Positions 7,944 through 15,576 of a stretch of 40,891 bases of DNA are shown here, piece by piece (position 1 is the stretch's first letter; each line of letters starts with the position of its first letter). The position numbers and the translations under genes are program-made. The notes under the pieces were generated by a model, which was not told the DNA's origin, ran no database searches, and saw nothing but the letters and a program-made list of their open reading frames with translations. Source of the stretch: Alphaproteobacteria bacterium (GTDB taxonomy: Bacteria; Pseudomonadota; Alphaproteobacteria; Rhodobacterales; Rhodobacteraceae). The DNA lies in assembly GCA_030432315.1 (NCBI GenBank), contig JAUIHM010000021.1, forward strand, positions 1 through 40,891. Direction: 5' to 3'.

Positions 7944-9197
7944 ATGCGCTGCTCTGATGATCGCGGCTTTCAGTTACCTGTCATATTCTCACTGGCGCTC
8001 ATGGCGGGCGCCTTGTTCATCCCGGCACAGGGCATCGCCGCGGCTGACACGGCGTGCACGGGCGATGCCAAAGTTTTGAACGCGTATCGAACTTCGCGGG
8101 GCGGCAAGCCCGGCGAACTGGAAGTACAACTCGAAGATGAGATTGCGGTTGAAGTGAAAGGACTTTCGCAACTCAACGCCTGTGCGCTGGCGGAGAACAA
8201 GGAGATCGTGCTGTTTCTCAACTCGCGACGTTTCAGCGCGGCGGTGCCGATTGCGCAGGACGAAGCGGAGAATTTGCTCCGCTACGAACTGCTGGTACGA
8301 CCGCCGGTTGACGGGGCAGAGCCGGACCCCTGGAAACACATTCTCGGCCGGCCCCGATTGGGCGTCAGGAAAATGGATGTCAGTGTCGGCCTTGAGGACG
8401 GGTCGGCCATCCGCAGTGATGCTTCACTGCTCATTGACCCCATCCCGAACCGGTGGTTCTTTCTTTGGCTTGCGATATTCGTCGGCCTCGGGGGGCTGTT
8501 CGCCTGGTATATCCGGAACACCACAATTCTGCGCAACGGGATCACCGATGCGGATGCGCCAGACTTTAAGGGTTCCTACAGTCTGGCCAGGACCCAGGCG
8601 GCCAGCTGGTTCTTTTTCATTTTTGCCGCTTACCTGTTCATCGGTCTGGTGACGGGCGATTACGTCAGTTCACTCAACGGAACCGCGCTCGGGCTTCTGG
8701 CAATTGGCGGCGCTACCGCAATAGTCGGCGGCATGATCGACGACAGCGGGGATCAGAATTTACTGGAGGATCAGCGCAAGTCCATGCTGGATGAAAAGCT
8801 GCAGGAGGCGGCCGAACTTGAAGCGCTGCTCAATCCACCGGCACCTCCGGCAGCGGCGGCAGCGCCGGCTGCTCCCCCGGTCATTCCGCCTGTCCTGACC
8901 GCGGCCGAACGGCACATGAAGCTTGCGCGGCTGTCGGCAGTCCAGTCGCAGATCCGCAAGCTGCGCGGGGAGTCGGAGGGGTTTTTTCGCGACATTGTCA
9001 GCGACGCGAACGGGGTGAGTTTCCACCGCTTTCAGATGGTTGCCTGGACCATCGTGCTCAGCATCGTATTCGTGATCGCGGTGTGGCGCGATCTGGCGAT
9101 GCCGACGTTTGATGCGACGCTGCTCGGGCTCATGGGGCTGAGTGCCGGCACCTACCTCGGGCTGAAGAACAGCGAGCCGACCACGCCGACGCATTGA
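7944..9197 (+). CDS. Unrecognised exported/membrane protein with conserved C-terminal membrane module
   Basis: A 417-residue protein starting at ATG 7944 with AGAGGGG upstream. It has a signal peptide or anchor (about 9-34, ending IAAADTACTG), an extracytoplasmic beta-rich domain (35-168), and a membrane segment at 171-190. A second hydrophobic unit follows (SYSLARTQAASWFFFIFAAYLFIGLVTGD, 211-239, and 246-264). Next come a charged helix (271-296), a Pro/Ala linker (298-316), and a last module with GFFRDIVSDANGVSFHRFQM and two membrane segments (367-408). I recognise the SLARTQ and DANGVSFHRFQ modules as recurring in uncharacterised bacterial proteins, but know no function. No clear operon partners. 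Confidence 0.8.
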   Translation: MRCSDDRGFQLPVIFSLALMAGALFIPAQGIAAADTACTGDAKVLNAYRTSRGGKPGELEVQLEDEIAVEVKGLSQLNACALAENKEIVLFLNSRRFSAAVPIAQDEAENLLRYELLVRPPVDGAEPDPWKHILGRPRLGVRKMDVSVGLEDGSAIRSDASLLIDPIPNRWFFLWLAIFVGLGGLFAWYIRNTTILRNGITDADAPDFKGSYSLARTQAASWFFFIFAAYLFIGLVTGDYVSSLNGTALGLLAIGGATAIVGGMIDDSGDQNLLEDQRKSMLDEKLQEAAELEALLNPPAPPAAAAAPAAPPVIPPVLTAAERHMKLARLSAVQSQIRKLRGESEGFFRDIVSDANGVSFHRFQMVAWTIVLSIVFVIAVWRDLAMPTFDATLLGLMGLSAGTYLGLKNSEPTTPTH

Positions 9198-9206
9198 TCC
9201 CGACAG

Positions 9207-9917
9207 TCAGACCGGGTCGCGTGTGTCGAGGGTTGCGAGGTGGGCGGTGGCGGCCTCCAGGATCGCTTCGCCGACGGCGGGTTCAAAGGACGGCTGATAG
9301 TGAAAGCCGTTCTGGAGGCAGGCGGCGGGGTTTCGGTCCTGCAGGATCGACCTGGTCGAAAACATGCCGAGGCCGAGTTCACTGGAGGCCTCGGCGAGGA
9401 TCCGGGACAGCAGCAGGCGTTTCGGAATCGGGGCGCCGTCGCGTTCGATGTGAATGTGGTCGACAAGGAGGATCGGTCGCTGGACCAGTTCCTGGACCCG
9501 CCGGATGTGCGATTTGACGTCCTCGGCGGAATGGTCTGTCACTTCGATCGGACCGAGGGAGTCGCGGAACACGGGATCGGCCTTGACCAGTTTGAACTGG
9601 TTGAGTTCCCATCCGTCGAGATCGAAGGACTTGAGCGAGGAGACTTCGAGCACCACCACATCCGCGCGGGCGATCAGGTCGCGGCCGTCCATGTCGATGA
9701 CCCGGCCCATCGGCTGGGTCTCAAAAATCACCGGCTGCTGTGCGGCGGGTGGAAGGTCGCCGCCAAGGCACATCTCGCAGGCCTGGACTGCGGCGCGGGA
9801 GGTGTGGAAGAACCACTTGGGGTCCTTCCGGTTGAGAAATGCGATCCTGTTCACTTTGTCCAGGGCGCGGAGCGGCCGGTGTATGCGGCAGCTGCCGAGG
9901 GCGAAAATCTTCAGCAT
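9207..9917 (-). CDS. Unrecognised GSCR-motif protein, possibly SGNH/GSCFA-like hydrolase
   Basis: A 236-residue cytosolic-looking protein starting MLKIFALGSCRIHRPLR. A GSC motif right after an N-terminal beta strand is how SGNH-type hydrolases place the nucleophile Ser. The late NGFHYQPSF could supply the active-site His. The middle has LIARADVVVLEVSSLKSFD and RPILLVDHIHIERDGAPI. This is a fold-level guess; no specific substrate can be named. It converges on the preceding gene with only 9 bp between the stops, and there is no visible hairpin there. Confidence 0.75.
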   Translation of the reverse strand: MLKIFALGSCRIHRPLRALDKVNRIAFLNRKDPKWFFHTSRAAVQACEMCLGGDLPPAAQQPVIFETQPMGRVIDMDGRDLIARADVVVLEVSSLKSFDLDGWELNQFKLVKADPVFRDSLGPIEVTDHSAEDVKSHIRRVQELVQRPILLVDHIHIERDGAPIPKRLLLSRILAEASSELGLGMFSTRSILQDRNPAACLQNGFHYQPSFEPAVGEAILEAATAHLATLDTRDPV

Positions 9918-9977
9918 GACCGCCTTCCTGCTGCTGCGGTTCTGGCGCCCTGGCGCGGGCGGTGCGTCGCTTTACGT

Positions 9978-10610
9978 TCAGGCATTGATTCCGCCGGATT
10001 TGGGAACCGGGCGCGGGAATGCCTGGCGGGCCTGCTCCACTGCGCTGCGGATCGAACAGTCGGTGGCATGGTCGTTGATCAGGCCCATGGCCTGCATCAG
10101 CGCATAGACCGTGGTCGGACCGACGAATTTCCAGCCACGCTTTTTCAGGTCCTTCGACAGCGCGACGGAGGCGGGCGAGGTGGAGGCGGACTGGGGTGCT
10201 GCGAGGTCGGCTTCGGCCGGTTCGAAGCTCCAGACATGAGCGGCGAGGGAGCCTTTTTCGTCGATCAGATCGAGGGCGCGGCGGGCGTTGTTGACTACCG
10301 CTTCGATCTTGCCGCGGTGGCGGATGATGCCGGCATCGGCGAGCAGGCGTTCGGTATCGGCATCGGTAAAGGCGGCGACGGCGGGGATGCTGAACCCGGC
10401 GAAGGCGGCACGGAAGTTTTCGCGTTTGGCCAGTATCGTCCGCCAGCTGAGGCCGGACTGGAAGCTTTCGAGGCAGAACTTCTCGAACAGGCGGGTGTCC
10501 TCGCCGACCGGAAATCCCCATTCTCGGTCGTGGTAGTCGAAGAACTCCGGAGCTGCGGCGCACCAGCGGCAGCGCGGCAGGCCGTCGGGTCCGGGTATCG
10601 TGTCGTTCAT
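9978..10610 (-). CDS. tag: DNA-3-methyladenine glycosylase I
   Basis: A 210-residue protein of the Tag family, which removes 3-methyladenine from alkylated DNA. Family landmarks are CRWCAAAPEFFDYHDREWGFPV at the N-terminus, LFEKFCLESFQSGLSWRTIL, KKRGWKFVGPTTVYALMQAMGLINDHATDC near the C-terminus. The structural zinc ligands are accounted for by the N-terminal Cys and His and by His and Cys of NDHATDC. ATG 10610 (MNDTIPG) gives the usual length; an upstream extension overlaps the divergent gene and looks non-coding. Confidence 0.95.
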   Translation of the reverse strand: MNDTIPGPDGLPRCRWCAAAPEFFDYHDREWGFPVGEDTRLFEKFCLESFQSGLSWRTILAKRENFRAAFAGFSIPAVAAFTDADTERLLADAGIIRHRGKIEAVVNNARRALDLIDEKGSLAAHVWSFEPAEADLAAPQSASTSPASVALSKDLKKRGWKFVGPTTVYALMQAMGLINDHATDCSIRSAVEQARQAFPRPVPKSGGINA

Positions 10611-10743
10611 GTGCCTGTCTCCCGAAGATCGGGTGCAGGATTGGAGAAATTCGGTGCCGTGTCCAGTGGGTTGCCGGCTGCGCATTGCGGCCCGGTGGCA
10701 ATTGCGGCAGGCTCGCGGCACGGCAGGATGAAAGGTCAAACGT

Positions 10744-11439
10744 ATGATTGAGGAACCGCCCGTTCTGAGGATTCGGAAGTCCACGCGACGACCGACTGCC
10801 GAGCAGATTGCCGCGTTTCAGGGAGTGCCGACCGGTTTCGTGGTCGATGCGTTGGGGGGCTTGGGTGCCCTGTCGGGCCGAATCGGGCCGATTGGGGAAG
10901 GGCGGGACGTCGCGTGCATCGCCGCCGGGCCGGCGCTGACGGCGGACTGCGGTCCGGCGGATGTTCTGGCGACCTTTGCGGCGCTGGCGGTGGTGCAGCC
11001 GGGAGATGTCCTCGTGGCGGCGTCGGGAGGCTATGAGGGCGCGGCAGGGTTTGGGGACCGGCTGGTCGGAATGATGCGCAACTGCGGTGCGGCAGGGTTC
11101 GTCACCGATGCGCCGGGGCGGGACTATGCGGGCGTGGTCGCCGTCGGGCTGCCGGTATGGTGCGCGGGACTGACGCCGGCGACGCCGTTTTCCAAGGGAC
11201 CGGGTTCGGTCGGCTATCCGGTGCAGATCGGCGGGCAGAGTGTTGCCAGCGGCGACATGGTGGTTGGGGACCGGGACGGGGTGGTGGTCGTGCCCTTCGC
11301 GAGGATCGACGAGGTGATCGAACGGCTCGGGGCAATTGCCAGGATGGAAGCGCAGCTTGACGCCGAAGTGGCGGCCGGGCGCAGGATGCCGCAGTGGGTC
11401 GAGGACATGCTGGACGGGGAGGCGGTGGCCTGGGAGTAG
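10744..11439 (+). CDS. RraA-fold protein (HMG/CHA aldolase-like)
   Basis: A 231-residue protein of the RraA/4-hydroxy-4-methyl-2-oxoglutarate aldolase superfamily. Visible signatures are GFVTDAPGRDYAGV, where the Arg-Asp pair serves Mg and substrate binding in aldolases, and GDMVVGDRDGVVVVPFARIDEVIERL. The C-terminal RMPQWVEDML helix is also typical of catabolic members. The family includes aldolases for pyruvate-derived hydroxy acids and the RNase E inhibitor RraA; I cannot choose a substrate. The start at ATG 10744 has AAAGG upstream. It is divergent from tag. Confidence 0.88.
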   Translation: MIEEPPVLRIRKSTRRPTAEQIAAFQGVPTGFVVDALGGLGALSGRIGPIGEGRDVACIAAGPALTADCGPADVLATFAALAVVQPGDVLVAASGGYEGAAGFGDRLVGMMRNCGAAGFVTDAPGRDYAGVVAVGLPVWCAGLTPATPFSKGPGSVGYPVQIGGQSVASGDMVVGDRDGVVVVPFARIDEVIERLGAIARMEAQLDAEVAAGRRMPQWVEDMLDGEAVAWE

Positions 11440-11464
11440 GCGGCGGCGACTGGAGACGCGCGCG

Positions 11465-11504
11465 CGGCGGCCCGAACGGATGCCGCGCCCGGGCCGGGCC
11501 GCCG
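11465..11504. terminator. GC-rich hairpin between convergent genes
   Basis: The arms 11465-11474 and 11495-11504 form a perfect 10-bp stem with a 20-base loop. It lies between the RraA-like gene and the converging VPLPA-CTERM gene. There is no T-tract on either side, so terminator function is only suggested by position. Confidence 0.35.
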
Positions 11505-12080
11505 TCAGGTGGCAGTACCGCGCCGCCGCAGGACGCCCAGGAGCCCGAGCGCTCCGATCAGCAGCAGGCCCGCGGCCGGAACCGGAACCGGCGCAAACCT
11601 GAAATCGCCGTAGATGAAGCCGTTGCCGGTGGAGTTCAGGTCGTCGAGTTCGAGGCGGGTGATGTTCGACCAGCCGGTAAAGTCGATTAGGATTCCACGG
11701 GTGATGCCGATGGAATGCAGCAGGGTGGTGCCGTTGTAGATGCGCGCGACGGCGGCGTCGCCGCGGTCATAGGCTGTGGCCTGGAATTTGAGATCTGAAA
11801 TGGCGTCATGGAAGGCGACCACCGTATCGGCGGCACAGTCGGGGCCGGAGACTTCGGCGAGAGCACAGAATCCGCCGTTGGGCCCGACGGACGGGGTGTA
11901 GGTGTTCGGACTGGCCACAAACATGTTGGGACCGTCGAAGGTCTGCAGCACCGCGTTGCTGAGCGCGATTGTTCGTGAATTCTGGTAGCCTGCGGCAACT
12001 TCGGTGAAGTTGAGCACGGCGGCGCCCGCCCCCAGGGGTGCGGTCAGCAGGACGGCAAGTAAGGCTGAAAATAGTTTCAT
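11505..12080 (-). CDS. VPLPA-CTERM sorting-domain surface protein
   Basis: A 191-residue exported protein. It begins with a Sec signal peptide (MKLFSALLAVLLTAPLGAGA) and ends with VPVPAAGLLLIGALGLLGVLRRR: a VPxPA motif, a membrane helix and a basic tail. That is the VPLPA-CTERM form of the PEP-CTERM signal, processed by an exosortase (XrtD type in known cases). The middle is a beta-rich domain with two Cys (FCALAEVSGPDCAADT). ATG 12080 is chosen because GGGGGGAA lies just upstream. The exosortase itself is not in this window. Function of the mature domain is unknown. Confidence 0.9.
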   Translation of the reverse strand: MKLFSALLAVLLTAPLGAGAAVLNFTEVAAGYQNSRTIALSNAVLQTFDGPNMFVASPNTYTPSVGPNGGFCALAEVSGPDCAADTVVAFHDAISDLKFQATAYDRGDAAVARIYNGTTLLHSIGITRGILIDFTGWSNITRLELDDLNSTGNGFIYGDFRFAPVPVPAAGLLLIGALGLLGVLRRRGTAT

Positions 12081-12373
12081 GGTTCCCCCCAAGTATAAAG
12101 TGCTGAAGCAATCGCGTGGAGACTATTTTTTGGCTGGTTTTTTGCAATGATTCTTTATTGGATACTTGAGGCGGGAAAACACGCGCAAGTTGCGGCACTG
12201 GTCTGGCGCAGCCTCGGACGGAGGGGTTTGCCGGCGGTGGCGGGAAGCGGCTCTCCGCGGGCCGATTTGTATTTCAGGGGTTTTTAAAACCGGGACTCGG
12301 CGTATATGAAGCTAACGGGGGCGATCCCCGTCCGCGATTGCGGTCAGAATTTCAGTGAACAGGGGGCAAGAAC

Positions 12374-12976
12374 ATGCCATTTGAACTTCCCGATCTTCCC
12401 TACGCCCATGATGCACTTGCCGCGAAAGGCATGTCGAAGGAAACGCTCGAATTCCACCATGACATTCATCACAAGGCCTATGTCGACAACGGCAACAAGC
12501 TGATTGCCGGGACCGAGTGGGAAAACCGGTCCGTCGAGGAAATCATCAAGGGCACCTACAAGTCGGATGCAGTTGCCCAGTCCGGCATTTTCAACAATGC
12601 CTCCCAGCATTGGAACCACACCCAGTTCTGGGAAATGATGGGTCCGGGCGGTTCGGCCATGCCCGGTGCGCTGGAATCGCGCCTCGTTGAGGCGTTCGGT
12701 TCGGTTGACCAGTTCAAGGCCGATTTTTCCGCGGCAGGCGCCGGTCAGTTCGGTTCCGGCTGGGCTTGGCTGGTGGCTGAGGCCGATGGCGGCCTGAAGG
12801 TGACCAAGACCGAAAACGGCGTCAATCCGCTCTGCTTCGGTCAGACGGCGCTGCTCGGCTGCGACGTGTGGGAGCACTCCTACTACATCGATTTCCGCAA
12901 CAAGCGTCCGGCCTACCTCACCAATTTCCTCGACAACCTGGTGAACTGGGAAAACGTGGCTTCGCGTCTCGGCTGA
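12374..12976 (+). CDS. sodB: Superoxide dismutase, Fe type
   Basis: A 200-residue cytosolic enzyme that converts superoxide to hydrogen peroxide and oxygen. Metal ligands are H28 (EFHHDIHH), H82 (WNHTQFW), D164 and H168 (DVWEHSYYIDFRNKRP). Gln78 in ASQHWNHT is at the position that marks Fe-type enzymes. The length is typical. The start ATG 12374 has AGGGGGCAA upstream. The gene is flanked by its own terminator, so it is probably monocistronic. Confidence 0.97.
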   Translation: MPFELPDLPYAHDALAAKGMSKETLEFHHDIHHKAYVDNGNKLIAGTEWENRSVEEIIKGTYKSDAVAQSGIFNNASQHWNHTQFWEMMGPGGSAMPGALESRLVEAFGSVDQFKADFSAAGAGQFGSGWAWLVAEADGGLKVTKTENGVNPLCFGQTALLGCDVWEHSYYIDFRNKRPAYLTNFLDNLVNWENVASRLG

Positions 12977-13044
12977 CGTCCGATTTCCGGCGATTTTCGC
13001 CGCCGGGACCGGATCGGCCGTGCGCGGCGCGTGCGGATCGAAGC

Positions 13045-13078
13045 AACCCCGCTTTCAGTCAGAAGGCGGGGTTTTGCG
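13045..13078 (+). terminator. Rho-independent terminator of sodB
   Basis: An AACCCCGC / GCGGGGTT stem (13045-13052 with 13066-13073) closes a 13-base loop, and T residues run on from the 3' arm (GGGGTTTTGCGTTT). It lies 69 bp after the sodB stop. Confidence 0.85.
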
Positions 13079-13094
13079 TTTCGGAACCCGGCGG

Positions 13095-13433
13095 TCAGTT
13101 GTAGCCGGCGCTGACACGGATTTCCGCAGCGGCGGAACCGGCGTCGGTGAGCAGGACCTCTGACGGTGTGGTGGCGGCACGGTGGGGGCGGCGAGTGTGC
13201 GGGAACACGGTTTGTGCCGATGCAGATGCCACCCGGACCGTTTCGCTAACATGTCGCGGGGCTCTCGCGGAGCGGGTTGGAACCGGTGCCGCGTCCATCG
13301 AAGCGGCGGTTCCGACATGGCGGGGCGAGCGGGTATGCGAGGTGGTATCGGCAGGCAGGGCGAGGACGGTCACGGCAAGGGCGGCGGCGGTTGCCGCAAA
13401 AACGGCGGCGCCGGGGTGTGTCTTGCGAGTCAT
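13095..13433 (-). CDS. Small exported protein, His/Arg/Thr-rich, unknown function
   Basis: A 112-residue protein from ATG 13433 with CGGAGA upstream. It has an N-terminal basic stretch and hydrophobic segment (MTRKTHPGAAVFAATAAALAVTVLAL), which reads as a signal peptide. The mature part is low in hydrophobics and rich in Arg, His, Thr and Ser, with PRHV at 37-40 and 59-62, and it ends AEIRVSAGYN. I do not recognise a domain. A second small exported protein is encoded 188 bp upstream on the same strand. Confidence 0.6.
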   Translation of the reverse strand: MTRKTHPGAAVFAATAAALAVTVLALPADTTSHTRSPRHVGTAASMDAAPVPTRSARAPRHVSETVRVASASAQTVFPHTRRPHRAATTPSEVLLTDAGSAAAEIRVSAGYN

Positions 13434-13621
13434 GGGTAATCTCCGTTTTCGTTGTGTGATGTTTGGCTCTGCGATCCGGCAACGGCGGTGCGTGTCGTGG
13501 TTCACACTGGAGTTTTTTCGACTTTCGGTACCGGAGTACGGTTGTCGCGCGATACGATGCTCCGGTCCGCGTCGCAGCTTTGGTTCCGGACGGTTCAGGT
13601 TCGCATTTCGCGCGCAGACGG

Positions 13622-13816
13622 TCAGTTGTCGCCACTGATCAGGTAGAGACCTGCCTCGGCTTCGTCGTTGTCGATGATCTGACCTGCGGTCGGAGATGCC
13701 GGGTGGACCTGTTTGGTCCAGTAGACGGCGTTTGTCGCAGAGGTTTCCACGGCGGAGGCCGCAGAGGCCGCGAAGATCAGTGAACCTATGGTCAGAAAGC
13801 GTGTTGCGGTTATCAT
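13622..13816 (-). CDS. Small exported protein, unknown function
   Basis: A 64-residue protein from ATG 13816 with GGGGTGA upstream; a GTG at 13825 is an alternative. It begins with a signal peptide (MITATRFLTIGSLIFAASAASA) and leaves a mature part of about 42 acidic residues ending AEAGLYLISGDN. No domain is recognised. Its ending loosely resembles that of the neighbouring small exported protein (SAGYN versus SGDN). Confidence rests on the signal peptide and the ribosome binding site. Confidence 0.6.
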   Translation of the reverse strand: MITATRFLTIGSLIFAASAASAVETSATNAVYWTKQVHPASPTAGQIIDNDEAEAGLYLISGDN

Positions 13817-14019
13817 CTCATTCACCCCATTCGTTCTGTTTGGCCACCTGGGCCGGTCTGCGGAAGGAGAACGTCTGCTTCCGATGGTTCAACAATGACC
13901 TGGTCCGTGTCGGCTGTATGTGACGCCGGCCACACAAGGTGCATTGTGGCGCGAAGATCCGGTCGGTATGACCGGCGCGTGACATTTTGGAGCGTGGCAA
14001 CGGAGGCCGGGAGCGCGCG

Positions 14020-14937
14020 ATGACGGACACAACGCGCGGGATTCTTGCGATGGTTGCCGCCAGCATGATCTGGGGGTTTTCCGGGATTTATTACAAGATG
14101 TTGGCGAATGTGCCTTCGGCGGAGATCCTCGGGCACCGGACGCTCTGGAGCGCGGTGTTTTTCGGTCTGGTCGTGGCGGTTCAGGGGCGTCTGGGGTTGG
14201 TGCGACGGGCGATTTTGGACCGGCGGGTAATCCGGGTTCTGGTGGTGGCGGCGTTCATGGTCGGTACCAACTGGTTTCTGTTCATCGTGTCGATCCAAAC
14301 CGGACACGCGCTTCAGGCCAGCATGGGCTATTACATTTTCCCGCTCGTGCTCGTCGCACTTGGGGTGCTGGTGTACCGGGAGCGGTTTTCGCGCTGGCAG
14401 GTGGTTGCGATCGGCATGGCGGCGGCGGCGGTCATGGTGCTGACGGCCGGGCTCGGAGCACTGCCCTGGGTGTCGCTGGTGCTCGCGGGCACCTTTGGCG
14501 TCTATTCGCTGCTGAAGAAACGGATCGAGTTGGGTCCGGTTGTGAGCGTGTTCATCGAGACGCTGGTGCTCGCGCCGATTGCGCTGGTCTGGCTTTGGGG
14601 GGTGCATCTGAAGGGGTGGGGCGGCAGCGGAGGCTGGTTCGGAAGCGACCTGCGGACCACGCTGTTGCTGATCTGTTCCGGACCGATCACCGCCGGGCCG
14701 CTGATCCTGACCTCATTCGCGGCGCGGCGCATCGGGCTGAGCACGCTGGGGCTGATCCAGTATCTCAATCCGACGCTGCAGTTTCTGGTTGCGGTGTTTC
14801 TGTTCGGAGAGGCTTGGACCGTGTGGCACGCAACGGCCTTCGCGCTGATCTGGACCGGGCTGGCGATTTATTCGGTCGACGGGCTGCGTCAGGAACGGCT
14901 GCGCAGCCGCTCCATCAGGGCGTCGACGCTGTCGTAA
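14020..14937 (+). CDS. rarD: EamA-family permease, RarD type
   Basis: A 305-residue inner-membrane transporter with about ten helices. RarD features are MIWGFSGIYYKML in helix 1, LGHRTLWSAVFF, GTNWFLFIVSIQTGHALQASMGYYIFPL, and ISxLGLIQYLNPTLQF-like GLSTLGLIQYLNPTLQF near the end. Substrates of RarD are not firmly known; the family belongs to the drug/metabolite transporter superfamily. The 3' end overlaps the convergent LOG-family gene by 49 bp. Confidence 0.92.
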   Translation: MTDTTRGILAMVAASMIWGFSGIYYKMLANVPSAEILGHRTLWSAVFFGLVVAVQGRLGLVRRAILDRRVIRVLVVAAFMVGTNWFLFIVSIQTGHALQASMGYYIFPLVLVALGVLVYRERFSRWQVVAIGMAAAAVMVLTAGLGALPWVSLVLAGTFGVYSLLKKRIELGPVVSVFIETLVLAPIALVWLWGVHLKGWGGSGGWFGSDLRTTLLLICSGPITAGPLILTSFAARRIGLSTLGLIQYLNPTLQFLVAVFLFGEAWTVWHATAFALIWTGLAIYSVDGLRQERLRSRSIRASTLS

Positions 14938-15446
14938 ACCTCAAGGAATTCGAGGAACGACTGCTCGGCGAATCCCTCGGCGACGATGTGCTGCAGCAGC
15001 GTCACCAGCGGGTTCCAGTAGCCGTCGATGTTGAGCAGGCAGACCGGCTTTTCGTGCAGGCCGAGCTGTCGCCATGTCAGGACCTCGAACAGTTCGTCGA
15101 GGGAGCCGGGACCGCCGGGCAGGGTGACGATCGCATCCGCATTCATGAACATGACCTTTTTGCGTTCATGCATGTTTTCGGTGACGACAAAAGTCGAGAG
15201 GTCGCGTTTGCCGACCTCGCGCCGGAGCAGGTGGACGGGAATGACGCCGAAAGTCTGGCCACCCGCTTCGGCCGCGGCCCGGGCGACGGCACCCATCAGC
15301 CCGACATCGCCCGCCCCATAGACGAGTCGAAGCCCGGAATCCGCCAGCGCCGTGCCGAGGCTGCGGGCGGCAGATTCGTAGGCTGGCGCGGCTCCGACTC
15401 GTGAGCCGCAAAAAACACAGACGGATTTGATCGTAATTGGGGTCAT
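14889..15446 (-). CDS. LOG-family protein (nucleotide 5'-monophosphate phosphoribohydrolase)
   Basis: A 185-residue protein with the LOG (LONELY GUY) / TIGR00730 signatures: VCVFCGSRVGAAPAY at the N-terminus, LRLVYGAGDVGLMGAVA, ENMHERKKVMFMNADAIVTLPGGPGSLDELFEVLTW. The PGG-x-G-T/S-x-x-E motif holds the catalytic and phosphate-binding residues. Plant members release cytokinin bases; bacterial ones hydrolyse AMP or related nucleotides. The start ATG 15446 gives the usual length. Its last 49 bp are antisense to rarD. Confidence 0.93.
   Translation of the reverse strand: MTPITIKSVCVFCGSRVGAAPAYESAARSLGTALADSGLRLVYGAGDVGLMGAVARAAAEAGGQTFGVIPVHLLRREVGKRDLSTFVVTENMHERKKVMFMNADAIVTLPGGPGSLDELFEVLTWRQLGLHEKPVCLLNIDGYWNPLVTLLQHIVAEGFAEQSFLEFLEVYDSVDALMERLRSRS
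14896..14909. terminator. 14-bp perfect palindrome in the rarD/LOG overlap
   Basis: CGGCTGCGCAGCCG is fully self-complementary and lies inside the coding ends of both convergent genes. It can form a short stem in either transcript. No T-tract follows, so terminator function is a guess. Confidence 0.3.
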
Positions 15447-15576
15447 GGACTTGGCTCTGTCATCACTTTAGGTTGCGATGCAACAGATTTATGAAACTTG
15501 TTGGCGATTTGTTCAGATTCTGGGGGCGCTATGGCGCAGTCGGGGTAATATTGCCTTCGATCGAAAAGAGGACGGG

